From: Saccharomyces mikatae IFO 1815
Taxonomy: Eukaryota; Ascomycota; Saccharomycetes; Saccharomycetales; Saccharomycetaceae
DNA: 64,000 nucleotides
Direction of reading: 5' to 3'
Assembly: GCF_947241705.1 (NCBI RefSeq)
Contig: NC_079259.1
Location: 1,116,001-1,180,000, forward strand
In this document: positions 51,712 to 62,152 of the stretch, piece by piece
How the letters are laid out: each line of letters begins with the position of its first letter
Numbering within the stretch: position 1 is the stretch's first letter
Position numbers and translations under genes: made by a program
Notes under the pieces: model-generated
Seen by the model: only the letters and a program-made list of their open reading frames with translations
What the model was told of the DNA's origin: nothing
The model's database searches: none

Positions 51712-53079
51712 TTAATCACATACATATATCTTACCTGCAGTTCCGCTGCAAATAACTTTACTTGTTTCTTGAGGATGCCAGTCAACTTGAGTTATAGGCT
51801 TACTACCTGGAATCTTGATACTACTTAATAAGCGCGATGTGTTCCAGTCCCATGTAAATAGCCTGCTTTTCGAATCGCCTGAACATATGTAACGACCGTC
51901 ACCAGAGAACGATAGGCTTATTCCGTAACCGGCTGAGGAATGCCCTTTAAATACTTTTTTTGGATGCCTCTTATATTTGGGTTTCAAACTGAATGAATAT
52001 ATTCTATTATCCATGCTTTGGGCACAAAAATAGTTATAAGACGGATGTATATTCAAAAATGGCATAGAATGCTGAGCCGTATCACTTATTTGCTTTATTG
52101 GCACATTGATCTGGTTTTCCCAAATTCTTACGGTCTTGTCCTCTGAGGAAGAAATAAACTTCGACCCGTCAGGAAAATACTTTAGGGCTAGGATACTACT
52201 TAGGTGGTGATCATAAGTCTGTACGAGACCTTGTTTTTCCGAAACACGATCATCATAGTGTAATATCTCAGAATTTGTCAAACCAACGATGAATTCATGG
52301 GGGTTAGTAGGTCGAGATTCTACATCTGCTGGTGTTGATTTAAGACGCAACTTGGTTTTCACTTTACCGGTTTCGGTATCCCAGTTTTTAACGCATCTAT
52401 CAAAAGAAGAACTGAGGAAAGATCGACAGTCATCAGTGAACCGTAATGCCTTGATAGGTCTTGTATGGCCTTGAAAATCTCTTAGGCATTTGTGGTCATG
52501 ATAAAAATCCCAAATTTTTATAACATGATCATTTCCACCAGAAAGCATCAAATGACCAGTCTTAGGTAGGAATTTTAAGGCGGTTGTCCCACCTAAATGT
52601 CCTGGGTAATTACGTATTACTTTTTTTGGTAAGTAACATCGGAGAGATATTCTTTCCTCATTGAGATCAACATCGACATCATTCGGTGTGTGCAAATATC
52701 CTCGACCTTGATAATCCTTTTCCGATTCGCCATAAAAATTAGAAACCTCTACTGTCTCTTCCACCTCCAAATCCTGCTTGTCCTCAACAAAGGTGTCCGT
52801 GAGGATATCCTGTTGTTCTATCTGAATTTCGTTGGCTTCTGAAGTTTCATCGTCACTTTCTGACCAACTACCCCACGGCCCATCTCCTTTACGAGTCTTC
52901 CGTCTTCGTTTTAATTCTGATTTAGTAAAACATGACTTTCTTTTCAAAATTTTCTGCTGTGACGGTTCGCAGGCAGCATCTTTGTGCAGATCATAGTTTT
53001 TTTTTTCAGGAATGGATTTGCTTATAACAAAGTCTGAATCAGAATCTGAACTGGTGTCATAGCCTTTCACTAAACCCAT
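51712..53079 (-). CDS. CDC40: Cdc40/Prp17, second-step splicing factor
   Basis: A 455-residue WD40 protein of the spliceosome, acting in the second transesterification step and needed for cell-cycle progression. The N-terminal 140 residues are charged and disordered (FTKSELKRRRKTRKGDGPWG). Seven WD40-type blades span residues about 155-455, such as GGTTALKFLPKTGHLMLSGG, SSFDRCVKNWDTETG and SSEDKTVRIWE. The C-terminus is WHPQETSKVICSGTAGKIYV plus CD. Length equals the S. cerevisiae protein. Confidence 0.97.
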   Translation of the reverse strand: MGLVKGYDTSSDSDSDFVISKSIPEKKNYDLHKDAACEPSQQKILKRKSCFTKSELKRRRKTRKGDGPWGSWSESDDETSEANEIQIEQQDILTDTFVEDKQDLEVEETVEVSNFYGESEKDYQGRGYLHTPNDVDVDLNEERISLRCYLPKKVIRNYPGHLGGTTALKFLPKTGHLMLSGGNDHVIKIWDFYHDHKCLRDFQGHTRPIKALRFTDDCRSFLSSSFDRCVKNWDTETGKVKTKLRLKSTPADVESRPTNPHEFIVGLTNSEILHYDDRVSEKQGLVQTYDHHLSSILALKYFPDGSKFISSSEDKTVRIWENQINVPIKQISDTAQHSMPFLNIHPSYNYFCAQSMDNRIYSFSLKPKYKRHPKKVFKGHSSAGYGISLSFSGDGRYICSGDSKSRLFTWDWNTSRLLSSIKIPGSKPITQVDWHPQETSKVICSGTAGKIYVCD

Positions 53080-53387
53080 TCTCTTCAGCTCTCAAGTGTT
53101 TATGTTGGCGCGTTAAATACACTACGTGGTCAGAATCAAGAAACAGTTTTACTTATTTATTTTTTTTTTCAAGTTTCATATATAGGAGGAGATACAATAC
53201 TTTCCATAAATAAGGCAATATACCAAACAAAGAAAAGAAATAAAGAAAATGGAAAACGAGAAATGAACGAGATGAATTACCATTCGAGTGAGTAATTAAT
53301 GACTATTGCAAATCTAATAATGACTTTTATAATTATACAGGTCTATTTGTATTCAGGCTCCCTTTAAATACTCCTTCTTTTGTTAAT
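53080..53387. other. CDC40 promoter and ESF1 3' end
   Basis: A 308-bp region with a T tract at about 53158-53169. Nothing further recognised. Confidence 0.4.
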
Positions 53388-55271
53388 TCAAACCGCCATC
53401 TTCTTGGATGATTTGCTCTTCTTTTTTAACTTTTTCACCAAATTACCAATATTTCCCTTAGAATCTCCATTTTTGATTATATCGTTTTCACTACCATCGT
53501 GCTTTCTTTTCTTATCTTTAACACGTTTACCACGTTCTTTCAAAATTTTATTCATAGCTTGTGTACTTTTATATTCAGGTTGAGTTGGATCTATCGCAAA
53601 ATCGTGATCTTCGAAAACTTCTTTGAATCTAGGATCATTTAAATCAGGTGTGAAATTATCTTCAACGATTCTCTCCTTATTTTGATACCTACTTTTCTTG
53701 TTCTTTTCTTTCTCTGACCTTAGAATTTCATTCATATTGAAATGTGCTTTGTTGTTTATTGTCCCTTGTGCTTCAGCATCATCGTCATCCATCAAGAGTT
53801 CCAGTTCAGCTTTTGCTTTCGCATTATTCTTGATGTCCTCTTCACCTTCGGCATACTTTTTGTTGATAGATTTCAACTTGGTCTTTTTATCCTTTTCAGA
53901 CTGCTGCTTCAATTCTTTTACCTTTTGCTTTCTTGCCTTACGACGTTCCTTTTCTTTTCTTCTTATTTTTTCTATCGTTGTCTCTTCTTGCTCTTCAGAT
54001 GGCTGCTCATTTCCTCCTTCCAAAGCGGGGGTAAATGTTATTTCCATGTCAACTTCCTCATCACTGTCTTTGACATTTTCTTTCTTGGAATTGAAGTTAA
54101 TCCCACCAACAAGAGACTTTAATTTATTCTTTGCGTCTTCATCGATCTGTTCATCCGATTCATCACTATCAGACGCCAAGTAAGCCTTAAAATCCATATC
54201 GTCAATTTCCTTTTGAGTAAAAGCCCTCTTAGCAACTTCGAGTCTATCAGCTGGCGTTTCGTCCCAAGTCAATTTGACGTTCGAATGCTGTAAGGCATCA
54301 GTACTGAACTGGTGTGGTCTATAATTCTTAGGTAGTAGAGTACACTCATCTCTTACAGCATCATCAAAGGTCATACCATCGGGAACATATCTAAGATCAA
54401 ACATATTAGCAGTTGATTCGTATTCAGTACCATCACAGTTATCATAAATAGCCTTGGAGGTAGTAATATCACTACAGTAAACTATTGCATAATAGTATCT
54501 TAACCTGTCTAACTGGTATTGACGGAGAGCTCTTGAATCTACATCCTTATCGGCATCACCCTCTTCATATAGGTCGTTAATACCAATGTCTATATCAGAA
54601 TCAGATTCATCAGATTTTTTCTTCCTAGAAACCTTGTTCTTATTTTTTTTTTGGAAAAGTTCCTTAGGAGGGCCCTCAACTTCTTCACGTTGCATCCTCT
54701 CTTTACCAAATTCACTTGGATAAATAGCAACTCTTTCAAGCTTACCACCCTTAGGAACAAAACTGGAAAATGTAATCATCAAATCCTCAGACTTAACATG
54801 ATCCCAATCTAAATTCACAACGGCTAAAGTCTTAGAGACATCACCACATTCTGGTTTAGGGTCTTCAATTTCGACTTCGCTTTCGACTTCGCTTTCAACT
54901 TCACTCTGCTCAGATGATTCAGAATCCGAAGAAGTAAACTCATCTGAAGAGCTTACATAATCACCGGAAATTTCACCACGAGCACGGTCAACCACTGTTT
55001 TCACACTAGCCTCTGTATCTTCATCATTTTCAGCTTCCTTCTGGAAATATTTATCAAAATCTTCCAATTCCTTATTATTCTGCGTGTTTTTTATTTTTCT
55101 ACCATATTTGTCAACTTTGGATTTGTGCTGCACTTCTAGATCTTTCTTGCTGAATCTAGAGTCTAGCTTAATTTTATGATCTTTAGTCCTCGTGTTCTTA
55201 AATTTAGGATCACTATAGATCCCTGCAAACCGAGTATCTGCACCTTCTTTTTGAGGTTTCTCTTCAGCCAT
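53388..55271 (-). CDS. ESF1: Esf1, nucleolar 18S rRNA processing factor
   Basis: A 627-residue nucleolar protein needed for early pre-rRNA cleavage and 18S production in the small-subunit processome. A basic N-terminus is followed by acidic Ser-rich stretches. The conserved core includes LAVVNLDWDHVKSEDLMITF with FSSFVPKGGKLERVAIYPSE (about 160-200), an RNA-binding-like region, and DSRALRQYQLDRLRYYYAIV. A lysine/glutamate helical region leads to the NUC153-type motif NDPRFKEVFEDHDFAIDPTQ near residue 555. The tail is basic (VKKLKKKSKSSKKMAV). The start is the ATG giving MAEEKPQKEGAD; the frame continues two codons upstream to a TTG. Its promoter carries PAC repeats and an RRPE. Confidence 0.95.
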   Translation of the reverse strand: MAEEKPQKEGADTRFAGIYSDPKFKNTRTKDHKIKLDSRFSKKDLEVQHKSKVDKYGRKIKNTQNNKELEDFDKYFQKEAENDEDTEASVKTVVDRARGEISGDYVSSSDEFTSSDSESSEQSEVESEVESEVEIEDPKPECGDVSKTLAVVNLDWDHVKSEDLMITFSSFVPKGGKLERVAIYPSEFGKERMQREEVEGPPKELFQKKNKNKVSRKKKSDESDSDIDIGINDLYEEGDADKDVDSRALRQYQLDRLRYYYAIVYCSDITTSKAIYDNCDGTEYESTANMFDLRYVPDGMTFDDAVRDECTLLPKNYRPHQFSTDALQHSNVKLTWDETPADRLEVAKRAFTQKEIDDMDFKAYLASDSDESDEQIDEDAKNKLKSLVGGINFNSKKENVKDSDEEVDMEITFTPALEGGNEQPSEEQEETTIEKIRRKEKERRKARKQKVKELKQQSEKDKKTKLKSINKKYAEGEEDIKNNAKAKAELELLMDDDDAEAQGTINNKAHFNMNEILRSEKEKNKKSRYQNKERIVEDNFTPDLNDPRFKEVFEDHDFAIDPTQPEYKSTQAMNKILKERGKRVKDKKRKHDGSENDIIKNGDSKGNIGNLVKKLKKKSKSSKKMAV

Positions 55272-55385
55272 CTTCAAATTTTTTTCTGCTGAGATTTAAA
55301 TTATCCACTAAAACCTCTTTGAAATATTGAGTATTCACTGTGAGGTAAGGAAAGTATTTGTATCTTTATGCTAGTAATCAAGTTG

Positions 55386-55443
55386 AGATGAGATGAGATG
55401 AGATGAGATGAGATGAAATTTTTTCTGAGGTTGAAAAATTTTG
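55386..55443 (-). promoter_or_regulatory. ESF1 promoter: tandem PAC array with RRPE
   Basis: Five overlapping GATGAG (PAC) copies at 5-bp spacing start at 55388, 55393, 55398, 55403 and 55408, with a sixth unit ending GATGAA. Just beyond lies TGAAATTTTTTC (55415-55426) and an exact RRPE, TGAAAAATTTT (55433-55443). PAC binds Dot6/Tod6 and RRPE binds Stb3, both regulators of ribosome-biogenesis genes. The array is about 115-170 bp upstream of ESF1 and 390-450 bp from KEI1, so ESF1 is the likely target. Confidence 0.75.
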
Positions 55444-55595
55444 GAACGTTAATAATGATCAGTTACATCATCGAAGTTGGTTGGCCCGGTCCGTATTCCT
55501 TGACTTTATATGTACAAACCCGCTAGTACTCTTGCATTTTCCCGATCTTGGGATGGTGGACGCAGCTCAACTTGTGTCTCTGAGATTGTGAAAGT

Positions 55596-55660
55596 ATGCA
55601 TATATATACATACATATATATATATATGTATATGGATATGCATTTATATACATATATATA
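55596..55660. repeat. TA/TATG microsatellite
   Basis: About 65 bp of alternating TA with CATA and TATG interruptions, in the divergent ESF1/KEI1 region. It produces a spurious open frame of Tyr/Ile repeats on both strands, which I do not call. Confidence 0.85.
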
Positions 55661-55835
55661 CTCTTCCGACCATGTTCTTGCTTTAGCACACGCTTTCCTC
55701 TTTGATACTCTTAGAAAAAAAGTGCACAACGAGCGGGAAAACCTGTACAAAAGTTTACGTGAATTATATAACAAAAAATACGAGAAGAAGTGATACCAGT
55801 GAAAAACTCATCAATTACAATTACCAACATCAGTC

Positions 55836-56601
55836 ATGAGATCTTTCCTTTTGACCCTTCCAAAAGTATGTTGAAGACAAACAACAAGTGTTTTTTTTCT
55901 TTCTTACACAAATTCAATGGTAAAGCATAGTTTTACTAACTCATCCTCAAAAATGATTTTAACAGTCTTTCTTAGGGTTTATGCCATTATACCTTGCAGT
56001 CGAGATTGTTTTGGGTATTTCTATTCTGAACAAATGTAGTGGTGTTTATGGTATCTTAGCGTTGTTTACAGGCCATCCATTAGATTTCATGCAATGGGTA
56101 GCATATCTTTGGTCGGTATTTACATTAATTATATTTTCACAAGGGCTATATTTGATTCATAAGCCAAACTTATTGCTTTTCTCTCAAATCTGCGCACTAT
56201 ACACTCTCGATACCCTGTTTACTTGTTTTTTTACTTTATGGTTTACCACGCAATGGTTTACTTTGGAAGATACTGCTGGTGGCGTTGCATCACAAAGTAA
56301 TAACAGTAATCTGATATCAACCGAGAGGCTTACAGTACGTAATACTGATATAAGTAAACAAAGTGCTACTGAGAGCTACGAATACTCCATAACTATTCTA
56401 ATTACATTGGTATCATTGATATTCAGGTTCTATTTCAACCTTATTTTGGCATCCTTTGTTCAGGAATTGCTACACCATCCCAAGTATTTAGTTGATAGAG
56501 ATGATGTAGAACAAAACTTGAAAAACAAGCCTATTTGGAAAAGGCTCTACGCCAAGAGCCAAAAAGGTTGTTACAAGCTATGTAAAAATTTACTAAATTA
56601 A
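55836..56601 (+). CDS. KEI1: Kei1, IPC synthase subunit (spliced)
   Basis: A 221-residue Golgi membrane protein required with Aur1 for inositol phosphorylceramide synthesis. Exon 1 (55836-55865) encodes only MRSFLLTLPK. A 100-bp intron (55866-55965) follows, and exon 2 (55966-56601) continues SFLGFMPLYLAVEIVLG. Joined, the protein has the S. cerevisiae length. Hydrophobic segments lie near residues 15-35, 50-75, 78-105 and 150-180 (YSITILITLVSLIFRFYFNL). The C-tail is basic with KSQKGCYKLCKNLLN. Kei1 is a known target of Kex2 in the Golgi. An ATG lies at the start of exon 2's second block (MPLYL), so an unspliced reading would lose the N-terminus. Confidence 0.96.
55866..55965 (+). other. KEI1 spliceosomal intron
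   Basis: A 100-bp intron with perfect yeast signals: 5' splice site GTATGT (55866-55871), branch sequence TACTAAC (55934-55940) and 3' splice site AACAG (ends 55965). Removing it keeps the frame and gives the remembered Kei1 protein. Confidence 0.95.
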
Positions 56602-56889
56602 ATAGAAGAATTCAACTTCAGCATTATAGCCTTCGATTGTTGAAGAAACGCATTTTATATCGATGATCTATTTTATTTAACTTTATCCTATTGTCCACAT
56701 CACGTGCCAACTTAAAGTTACTCTTACGTAATAATAAAAGAAAAAACCAGGAAAAAAACAATAAATAGGCAATTCCCTATTTTGGTTGCAATCAATTGCT
56801 TTGATATTATTCTTCTTCCCTAAGTCAGATATAAAGTCACTTCACTGATACAATCTGGTACCGTCAATATCCACACATTGTAAATCATT

Positions 56890-57828
56890 ATGCCTGCTAC
56901 GCTAAAGAATTCTTCAGCTTCATTGAAACTAAACACCGGTGCTTCTATTCCGGTTTTGGGATTCGGGACTTGGCGTTCCGTTGAGAATAACGGCTATCAT
57001 TCGGTAATCGCAGCTTTGAAAGCTGGCTATAGGCACATTGATGCTGCTGCTATCTACTTGAATGAAGAAGAAGTTGGCAGGGCTATCAAAGATTCTGGAG
57101 TCCCTCGTGAAGATATTTTCATCACCACCAAGCTTTGGGGTACTGAACAACGTGACCCAGAAGCTGCTCTAAATGAGTCTTTGAAGAGACTTGGCCTGGA
57201 CTATGTTGATCTCTATTTGATGCACTGGCCAGTGCCCCTGAAGACTGAGACGATTACTGATGGTAATGTTTTGTGCATTCCGACATTAGACGATGGCACT
57301 GTCGACGTTGATACTAGAGAATGGAACTTTATCAAGACTTGGGATCTTATGCAAGAGTTGCCAAAGACAGGTAAGACGAAAGCTGTCGGTGTCTCTAACT
57401 TCTCCATTAACAACATCAAGGCACTATTGGAGTCTCCAAGTAACAAATTAGTGCCGGCTGCCAACCAAATCGAAATCCACCCATTACTGCCACAAAATGA
57501 ATTAATCGCCTTTTGTAAAGAAAAAGGTATCGTTGTTGAAGCTTACTCCCCATTCGGAAGTGTCAATGCCCCTTTATTAGAGGAGCAAGCGATTATTGAT
57601 ATGGCTAAGAAGCACGGTGTTGCTCCAGCACAATTAATCATTAGCTGGAGTATCCAAAGAGGCTATGTTGTTCTAGCCAAATCAGTTAACCCTGAAAGAA
57701 TTGTTTCCAATTTCAAGATATTTACCCTACCTGAGGATGATTTCAAGATTATCAGCAATTTATCTAAGGTTCACGGTGAAAAGAGAGTCGTTGACATGAA
57801 ATGGAGCTCTTTCCCCATTTTTAAATGA
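56890..57828 (+). CDS. YPR1: Ypr1, NADPH-dependent aldo-keto reductase
   Basis: A 312-residue aldo-keto reductase of the AKR3 group. It reduces aldehydes and ketones, such as 2-methylbutyraldehyde and beta-keto esters, with NADPH in the cytosol. The TIM-barrel motifs are GFGTWR near residue 26, GYRHIDAAAIYLNEEEVG with catalytic Asp and Tyr (about 51 and 56), KLWGTEQ with catalytic Lys (about 80), and YLMHWPVP with catalytic His (about 114). The cofactor region is NQIEIHPLLPQNELI and VLAKSVNPERIVSNF. The gene is clean and complete. GCY1 is the paralogue elsewhere in yeast. Confidence 0.97.
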   Translation: MPATLKNSSASLKLNTGASIPVLGFGTWRSVENNGYHSVIAALKAGYRHIDAAAIYLNEEEVGRAIKDSGVPREDIFITTKLWGTEQRDPEAALNESLKRLGLDYVDLYLMHWPVPLKTETITDGNVLCIPTLDDGTVDVDTREWNFIKTWDLMQELPKTGKTKAVGVSNFSINNIKALLESPSNKLVPAANQIEIHPLLPQNELIAFCKEKGIVVEAYSPFGSVNAPLLEEQAIIDMAKKHGVAPAQLIISWSIQRGYVVLAKSVNPERIVSNFKIFTLPEDDFKIISNLSKVHGEKRVVDMKWSSFPIFK

Positions 57829-58005
57829 GCATGGTGTGTCATCACCCATAGTCATTTGAAATTCTCATTCTTAGTGAATATGACGTTGTTGAAACATATT
57901 TTTATTTCATTTCTGTTATTCTTATAAAGTATATACGCATGTACTCGAATGCTAAAGTGGATATAATTCAGCAAAAGGACGCGAAGGAAGAGAATAAACA
58001 TAGAT

Positions 58006-58071
58006 TTATTCTTTTCTTCTTTTGAACTTAAATTTTGGACCATCATCATCATCATCATCATCATCATCAGC

Positions 58072-58112
<41 letters not shown>

Positions 58113-60597
58113 GATAGATATCTGAAGCTCTAGACGAGCCACGCGATTTGCTGATTGCGCCCATGCCACGCCCATTTGTCTTGAAAGATTGTTCAGACAT
58201 ATTCTGCTGTAAATCAGTCCCACTCTCTGTAACCAACTTGAAACTGCTCCCTTTATCATATACTCTATCGCTTTTATTATCATTGCCATTATCATCAGTA
58301 ATAAAGAGTTTAATTGTTCCTGGCTGAGCGTTAGGTGCAGCATCTGAACCACGAGAAAAAGAGAATGAATCTTCCTCTCCGTTATCTGAACTATCCTCAC
58401 TTATGAATATACGTTGAGTTTGTGGTCTTTTATGAATTGTGGTTGAGTTTGTAGTATCAGATATATATGCATTAGATCCTATTTTTTCCATCTCAGTCAG
58501 AGCATGCATATCATCACTCTCTTCCTTGTCCCATTTTGTAACCTTGTTCTTTTTTGAATACTTTTTTAGCGGAACATAGTTTCTGGTGATTAAAAAGGCA
58601 GCACCTCTTATAAAATCCGACTTCTGAGTGTCGTTCTTACTCCCTTCCTTTTGTGCCTTAAACTTTGGCCATGCTTTGACAAATGTTTTGAAGTTCTTAC
58701 GCCTTTGCCACTCTTGCCTTATTACACCATTACCACCTTTTTCAGTCGAACTGCTCACAGTATTCAGCCTATAATCAGGCAACTTTCTTAGTAAATCATT
58801 ATTGGCCTCTACAATAGCCAACCTTTCTAGTTGGTTAATAGCTTCTTCACTCAACTCATCATCTTCCAGTTCAACAATGGTTGATTTAACTCTTTTGACT
58901 TCTCTCTTTTTTGTTTGTTGTATAGCTTGAACAAATGAATGTGGCGCACTAGACTTCTCTCTAAAAGAAACTTCCTTTACAGGTGACTCAAGATCAGCTT
59001 TTAATGGAAAGGAAAGTTTTTGCGAATAGTTAAAAAGCTCATGGCTCCCTTCCGAGGTTTGAGTTACACTATGTGTGGGATGGCCCGTTATACTATAAGC
59101 TTTAGTAGCTTTATCCTCCTCCATAGAACTTGTAGCGGCAGTTTCAAAGTTAACAAAGTCAGCAGATTTCTTTTGGGAGTCACGTCGTGTCATGTTTGTC
59201 GACGACTGCTGTGGGGATATATCTAAAAACCTCTTGCTCGTGCGTACAGCATCTGACTCCGGACTACTGACGATTATAGCACCAGTGCTATTGTGACCAT
59301 TTTCTTTTTCAATATCTCCAGCCACTTTTTGTGTGTCCTGAGAGATTAAGGAATGTTTCTCCTCTGCTCTGCCAATTATAGGGCTTGAGATGACAGACTT
59401 CGAATCTAAACCGCATCTGGACTCCTTAACATCAGTTATATCTTTGCTTTCTGATGAAGCCTTAACATTCAAGCCTCCAGCAAAAAAATTCAAACTATCA
59501 AGCGGTAGAACTCTGCGCCTATTCAACCTCCGCTTCTTTAAAATTACAGGACTAGCCTCCGTTTCAATAGTATGATGTATTTTTGAAGCAGATGAAAGCT
59601 TTTCAGGGTCTCTTACGGGTGTTTCATTATTTGGAGCTTCAAAAGATACGCTTTTAGTATTAATTACTGAGGCTAGGGTATCTTTTATTAATGACGTCAA
59701 TAGACATTTGGTAGTACATAGAATTTGTCCATTTTCTTTCTTGTTCATAGAAGTTAAAATTAAATACTTCGTTGATGGCTTCAAACTATCGACATGCTTA
59801 TATAAACTATTGATGTCGACGAAATCAAAAAGTTTTATATTGAATCTTCTCAGGATAGACGGTAAATATGGTTCATTACTAATAGTGGTTAGTATAGTGA
59901 TATCACTTAGCTTCATAAATTTTGAAAACAAAAGATCCGGATTTGCGTCAAAGACATCGTATTCCGGACTTTTTACGATATCATTCCATCTTTCATCGAA
60001 CGTTAAATCCGTTATGGATGCCGACAGGAGCGTATTGCATAACTTAACTAGCAACTGTGACTTTTTTAAGGGTATATTTTCTGCAAGTGCACACAACTCC
60101 CGTATTACATTGTCATCACTACTCGGATAATCGCTGATCATTATATTGGTAGGAACTTCATTAATAGATGTCTCTGTGGAAATACCGAATTGGGAGAGTG
60201 CGGTTCTAAATTGTGCCAAATGAGAAGGAATATTCCAGACTTGATTTTTCCATTCAACCTCTATACGGATAGGAGTTGCACCTAGTTCGATAAAAGTAGA
60301 ATTCGAAACTCCCAGAGCTTCGATGATAAATGTTTCACCGACTTTCATGAACTTGTTATTTATTGATGTCAATTTACCCTGGTTTATTAAACAGAGACTA
60401 TTATGATTCGAGTCTGAACCGCTATTGCTTTGCCATTTTAATGTGATATGTTGTCTAGATATACTCTTGTCATGCTTAATTATCAATGGGTTCTTGCTTG
60501 ATCTACCTATGCTATAACTTTTGGAGGCCTGAAGACAACATGAAATAACACTAATGGTGCCGTCTTCCAATATATTCTGGTATCGTACCACCCACAT
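58006..60597 (-). CDS. XRS2: Xrs2, Mre11-Rad50-Xrs2 complex subunit
   Basis: An 863-residue nuclear protein (Nbs1 family) of the MRX complex, which senses and processes DNA double-strand breaks and recruits Tel1. The N-terminal FHA domain spans about 1-115 ([24 protein letters not shown]), with tandem BRCT-type repeats at about 120-325. A long disordered middle follows. An Mre11-binding segment lies around 625-700 ([40 protein letters not shown]). The Tel1-binding tail is [12 protein letters not shown]. Just before it are 12 consecutive Asn and 9 consecutive Asp codons, so the protein is longer than the 854 residues I recall for S. cerevisiae. It is the most diverged protein in the window. 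Confidence 0.95.
58043..58110. repeat. Trinucleotide repeats in XRS2 (ATC)9 and (GTT)11
   Basis: On the plus strand, nine ATC units are followed by AGCAGC, ATT and eleven GTT units. In the minus-strand gene they encode Asn-12, Ala-Ala, Asp-9. Nearly pure repeats suggest recent slippage. They sit about 12 residues before the XRS2 stop. Confidence 0.95.
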
Positions 60598-60811
60598 AAA
60601 TTTACGGCTATCACCTTCCCACTGTCATGAATGCCTACCCATGAGTAAAAATATTTTTCAACTTCTTTCGGCTAAGCATCTCCTTTCATTAGGAAAAGAG
60701 CCTTATTTGCAAGTAAAAAAAAGGACCAATACTAAGCGTAATTTAATCTTCACCCAAATAAAGACAAAAAAAATGGGATAGAATTGTATTATAAAAGTTT
60801 ATTATTATATA

Positions 60812-62152
60812 TTAAACATGTATCGAGGTTCCAAATAGTTCCACATGTTTTGGAATATTTTTAAGTTTAGTGATGGCGATAGTGTTGTTCGAATCTATAC
60901 TGATTTCAAATGATTCCGGGTTTTTACAGCTGTAGTCAGAGATGTTTGCTCCCAGCAGCTCACAAATTGATTTGATACAGTGATTACACCATTCCACCGC
61001 AACTTTGGCATTATAATTAAGTTCCCTTTTATTCGAAGGTAAACCTGAATGATTGAACTTCATACATAGTGAATCCCTTGAGTACCATTGAATATCTAAT
61101 AATTGACCACTGTGGCTATCTCTTAGACCTATCATGATATCGGAGTTAGGTGATAAACCTGTCTGTATCCATGTTTTCAGAAGTTTTCTTCTATGATTAG
61201 AGTTATGCATTGATAATGGGGCAAAACATTTTAATTCTGTGTTTGCTCCCGAAACAGGATTGAATGCATCCATTTCGCAACGAATTAAAAGACCAATTTC
61301 TTCTGAAAGTTTACTTTCTACAACAGAAAAAACAGGAAGTTTTGAGCCATTTAAATCAGCAGCTTTAATGCCCTCAGTTACCCAATTTTCAAACTCAAAT
61401 CCTGAGTAGCAAATTTTCTTCATATTTGGATCACTTGAATAAATGCCCTCTTTAGACATTCGGGAATCATTTTTTTGGTTTCTAGAAAAAGAAATCAGAC
61501 CTGCCCCCATATACGTGGCAACCAGTGACCTTTTTTTATTTCGTCTGTCAAAAAGGTGCATAGTCATATCCACGATATGATGTCTTGTGGTCACAACCGT
61601 AAATTTCCTTCCAATCTTAAAATCTTCACCATGATTATTTAGTCGCCAGTTCTCAATGTATGAAATACACGGTAATATACTATCTAGCTCGGATATTGTC
61701 ATTGGAACGAACTGCCCAATATTAGCAAATAAGTCATGACCCAAATACGGAAGTTTCCGTTCTCTTGCATCGAGAAGCGACCTTTCACACAATTCAGCAA
61801 TATCTCCTTTTAAATTTGGTAGAATATCTTTGCGTACAGTGGTATAAGCCTGGCCATTTGTGAATAGAGCTACTTCCTTACTTTCATGAAATATATCTCT
61901 TGGCGGTTTCGCGGGAAATTTATGCATGCCACTATGCGAAAAAGAGGTATATGAAACACGTGTAAATTTAGGGTGTCCATTGATATGGTTTTCTGATTGT
62001 TGTAAAGACATATTCCCCAATGATGAAACAGAATTAGTTTTCCAGTTGAATGACTTCTTTTGGTGCTCCCTCACGATATCCGGCGCGCTATGCAAATTTA
62101 TACCATCTAATTCCTTAGTCAATCTAACAACAGCATCATGTTCAGTTGGCAT
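60812..62152 (-). CDS. DXO1: Dxo1, decapping 5'-3' exoribonuclease
   Basis: A 446-residue DXO/Rai1-family enzyme. S. cerevisiae Dxo1 is a mainly cytoplasmic 5'-3' exonuclease that also removes incompletely methylated or non-canonical 5' caps and matures 25S rRNA. The family's catalytic acidic residues are visible as E293-Met-D295 (RCEMDAFNP) and E306-Leu-K308 (TELKCFAPL), with the upstream GFEFENWVT segment (about residue 253). The N-terminal 90 residues are less conserved. The tail reads FGTSIHV. It shares a short divergent upstream region with CTS2. Paralogue RAI1 lies elsewhere. Confidence 0.94.
   Translation of the reverse strand: MPTEHDAVVRLTKELDGINLHSAPDIVREHQKKSFNWKTNSVSSLGNMSLQQSENHINGHPKFTRVSYTSFSHSGMHKFPAKPPRDIFHESKEVALFTNGQAYTTVRKDILPNLKGDIAELCERSLLDARERKLPYLGHDLFANIGQFVPMTISELDSILPCISYIENWRLNNHGEDFKIGRKFTVVTTRHHIVDMTMHLFDRRNKKRSLVATYMGAGLISFSRNQKNDSRMSKEGIYSSDPNMKKICYSGFEFENWVTEGIKAADLNGSKLPVFSVVESKLSEEIGLLIRCEMDAFNPVSGANTELKCFAPLSMHNSNHRRKLLKTWIQTGLSPNSDIMIGLRDSHSGQLLDIQWYSRDSLCMKFNHSGLPSNKRELNYNAKVAVEWCNHCIKSICELLGANISDYSCKNPESFEISIDSNNTIAITKLKNIPKHVELFGTSIHV

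Noticed and set aside
55523-55793. Small frames over the TA/TATG repeat on both strands
   Set aside because: The encoded Tyr-Ile repeats come from the microsatellite. They do not resemble a real gene.
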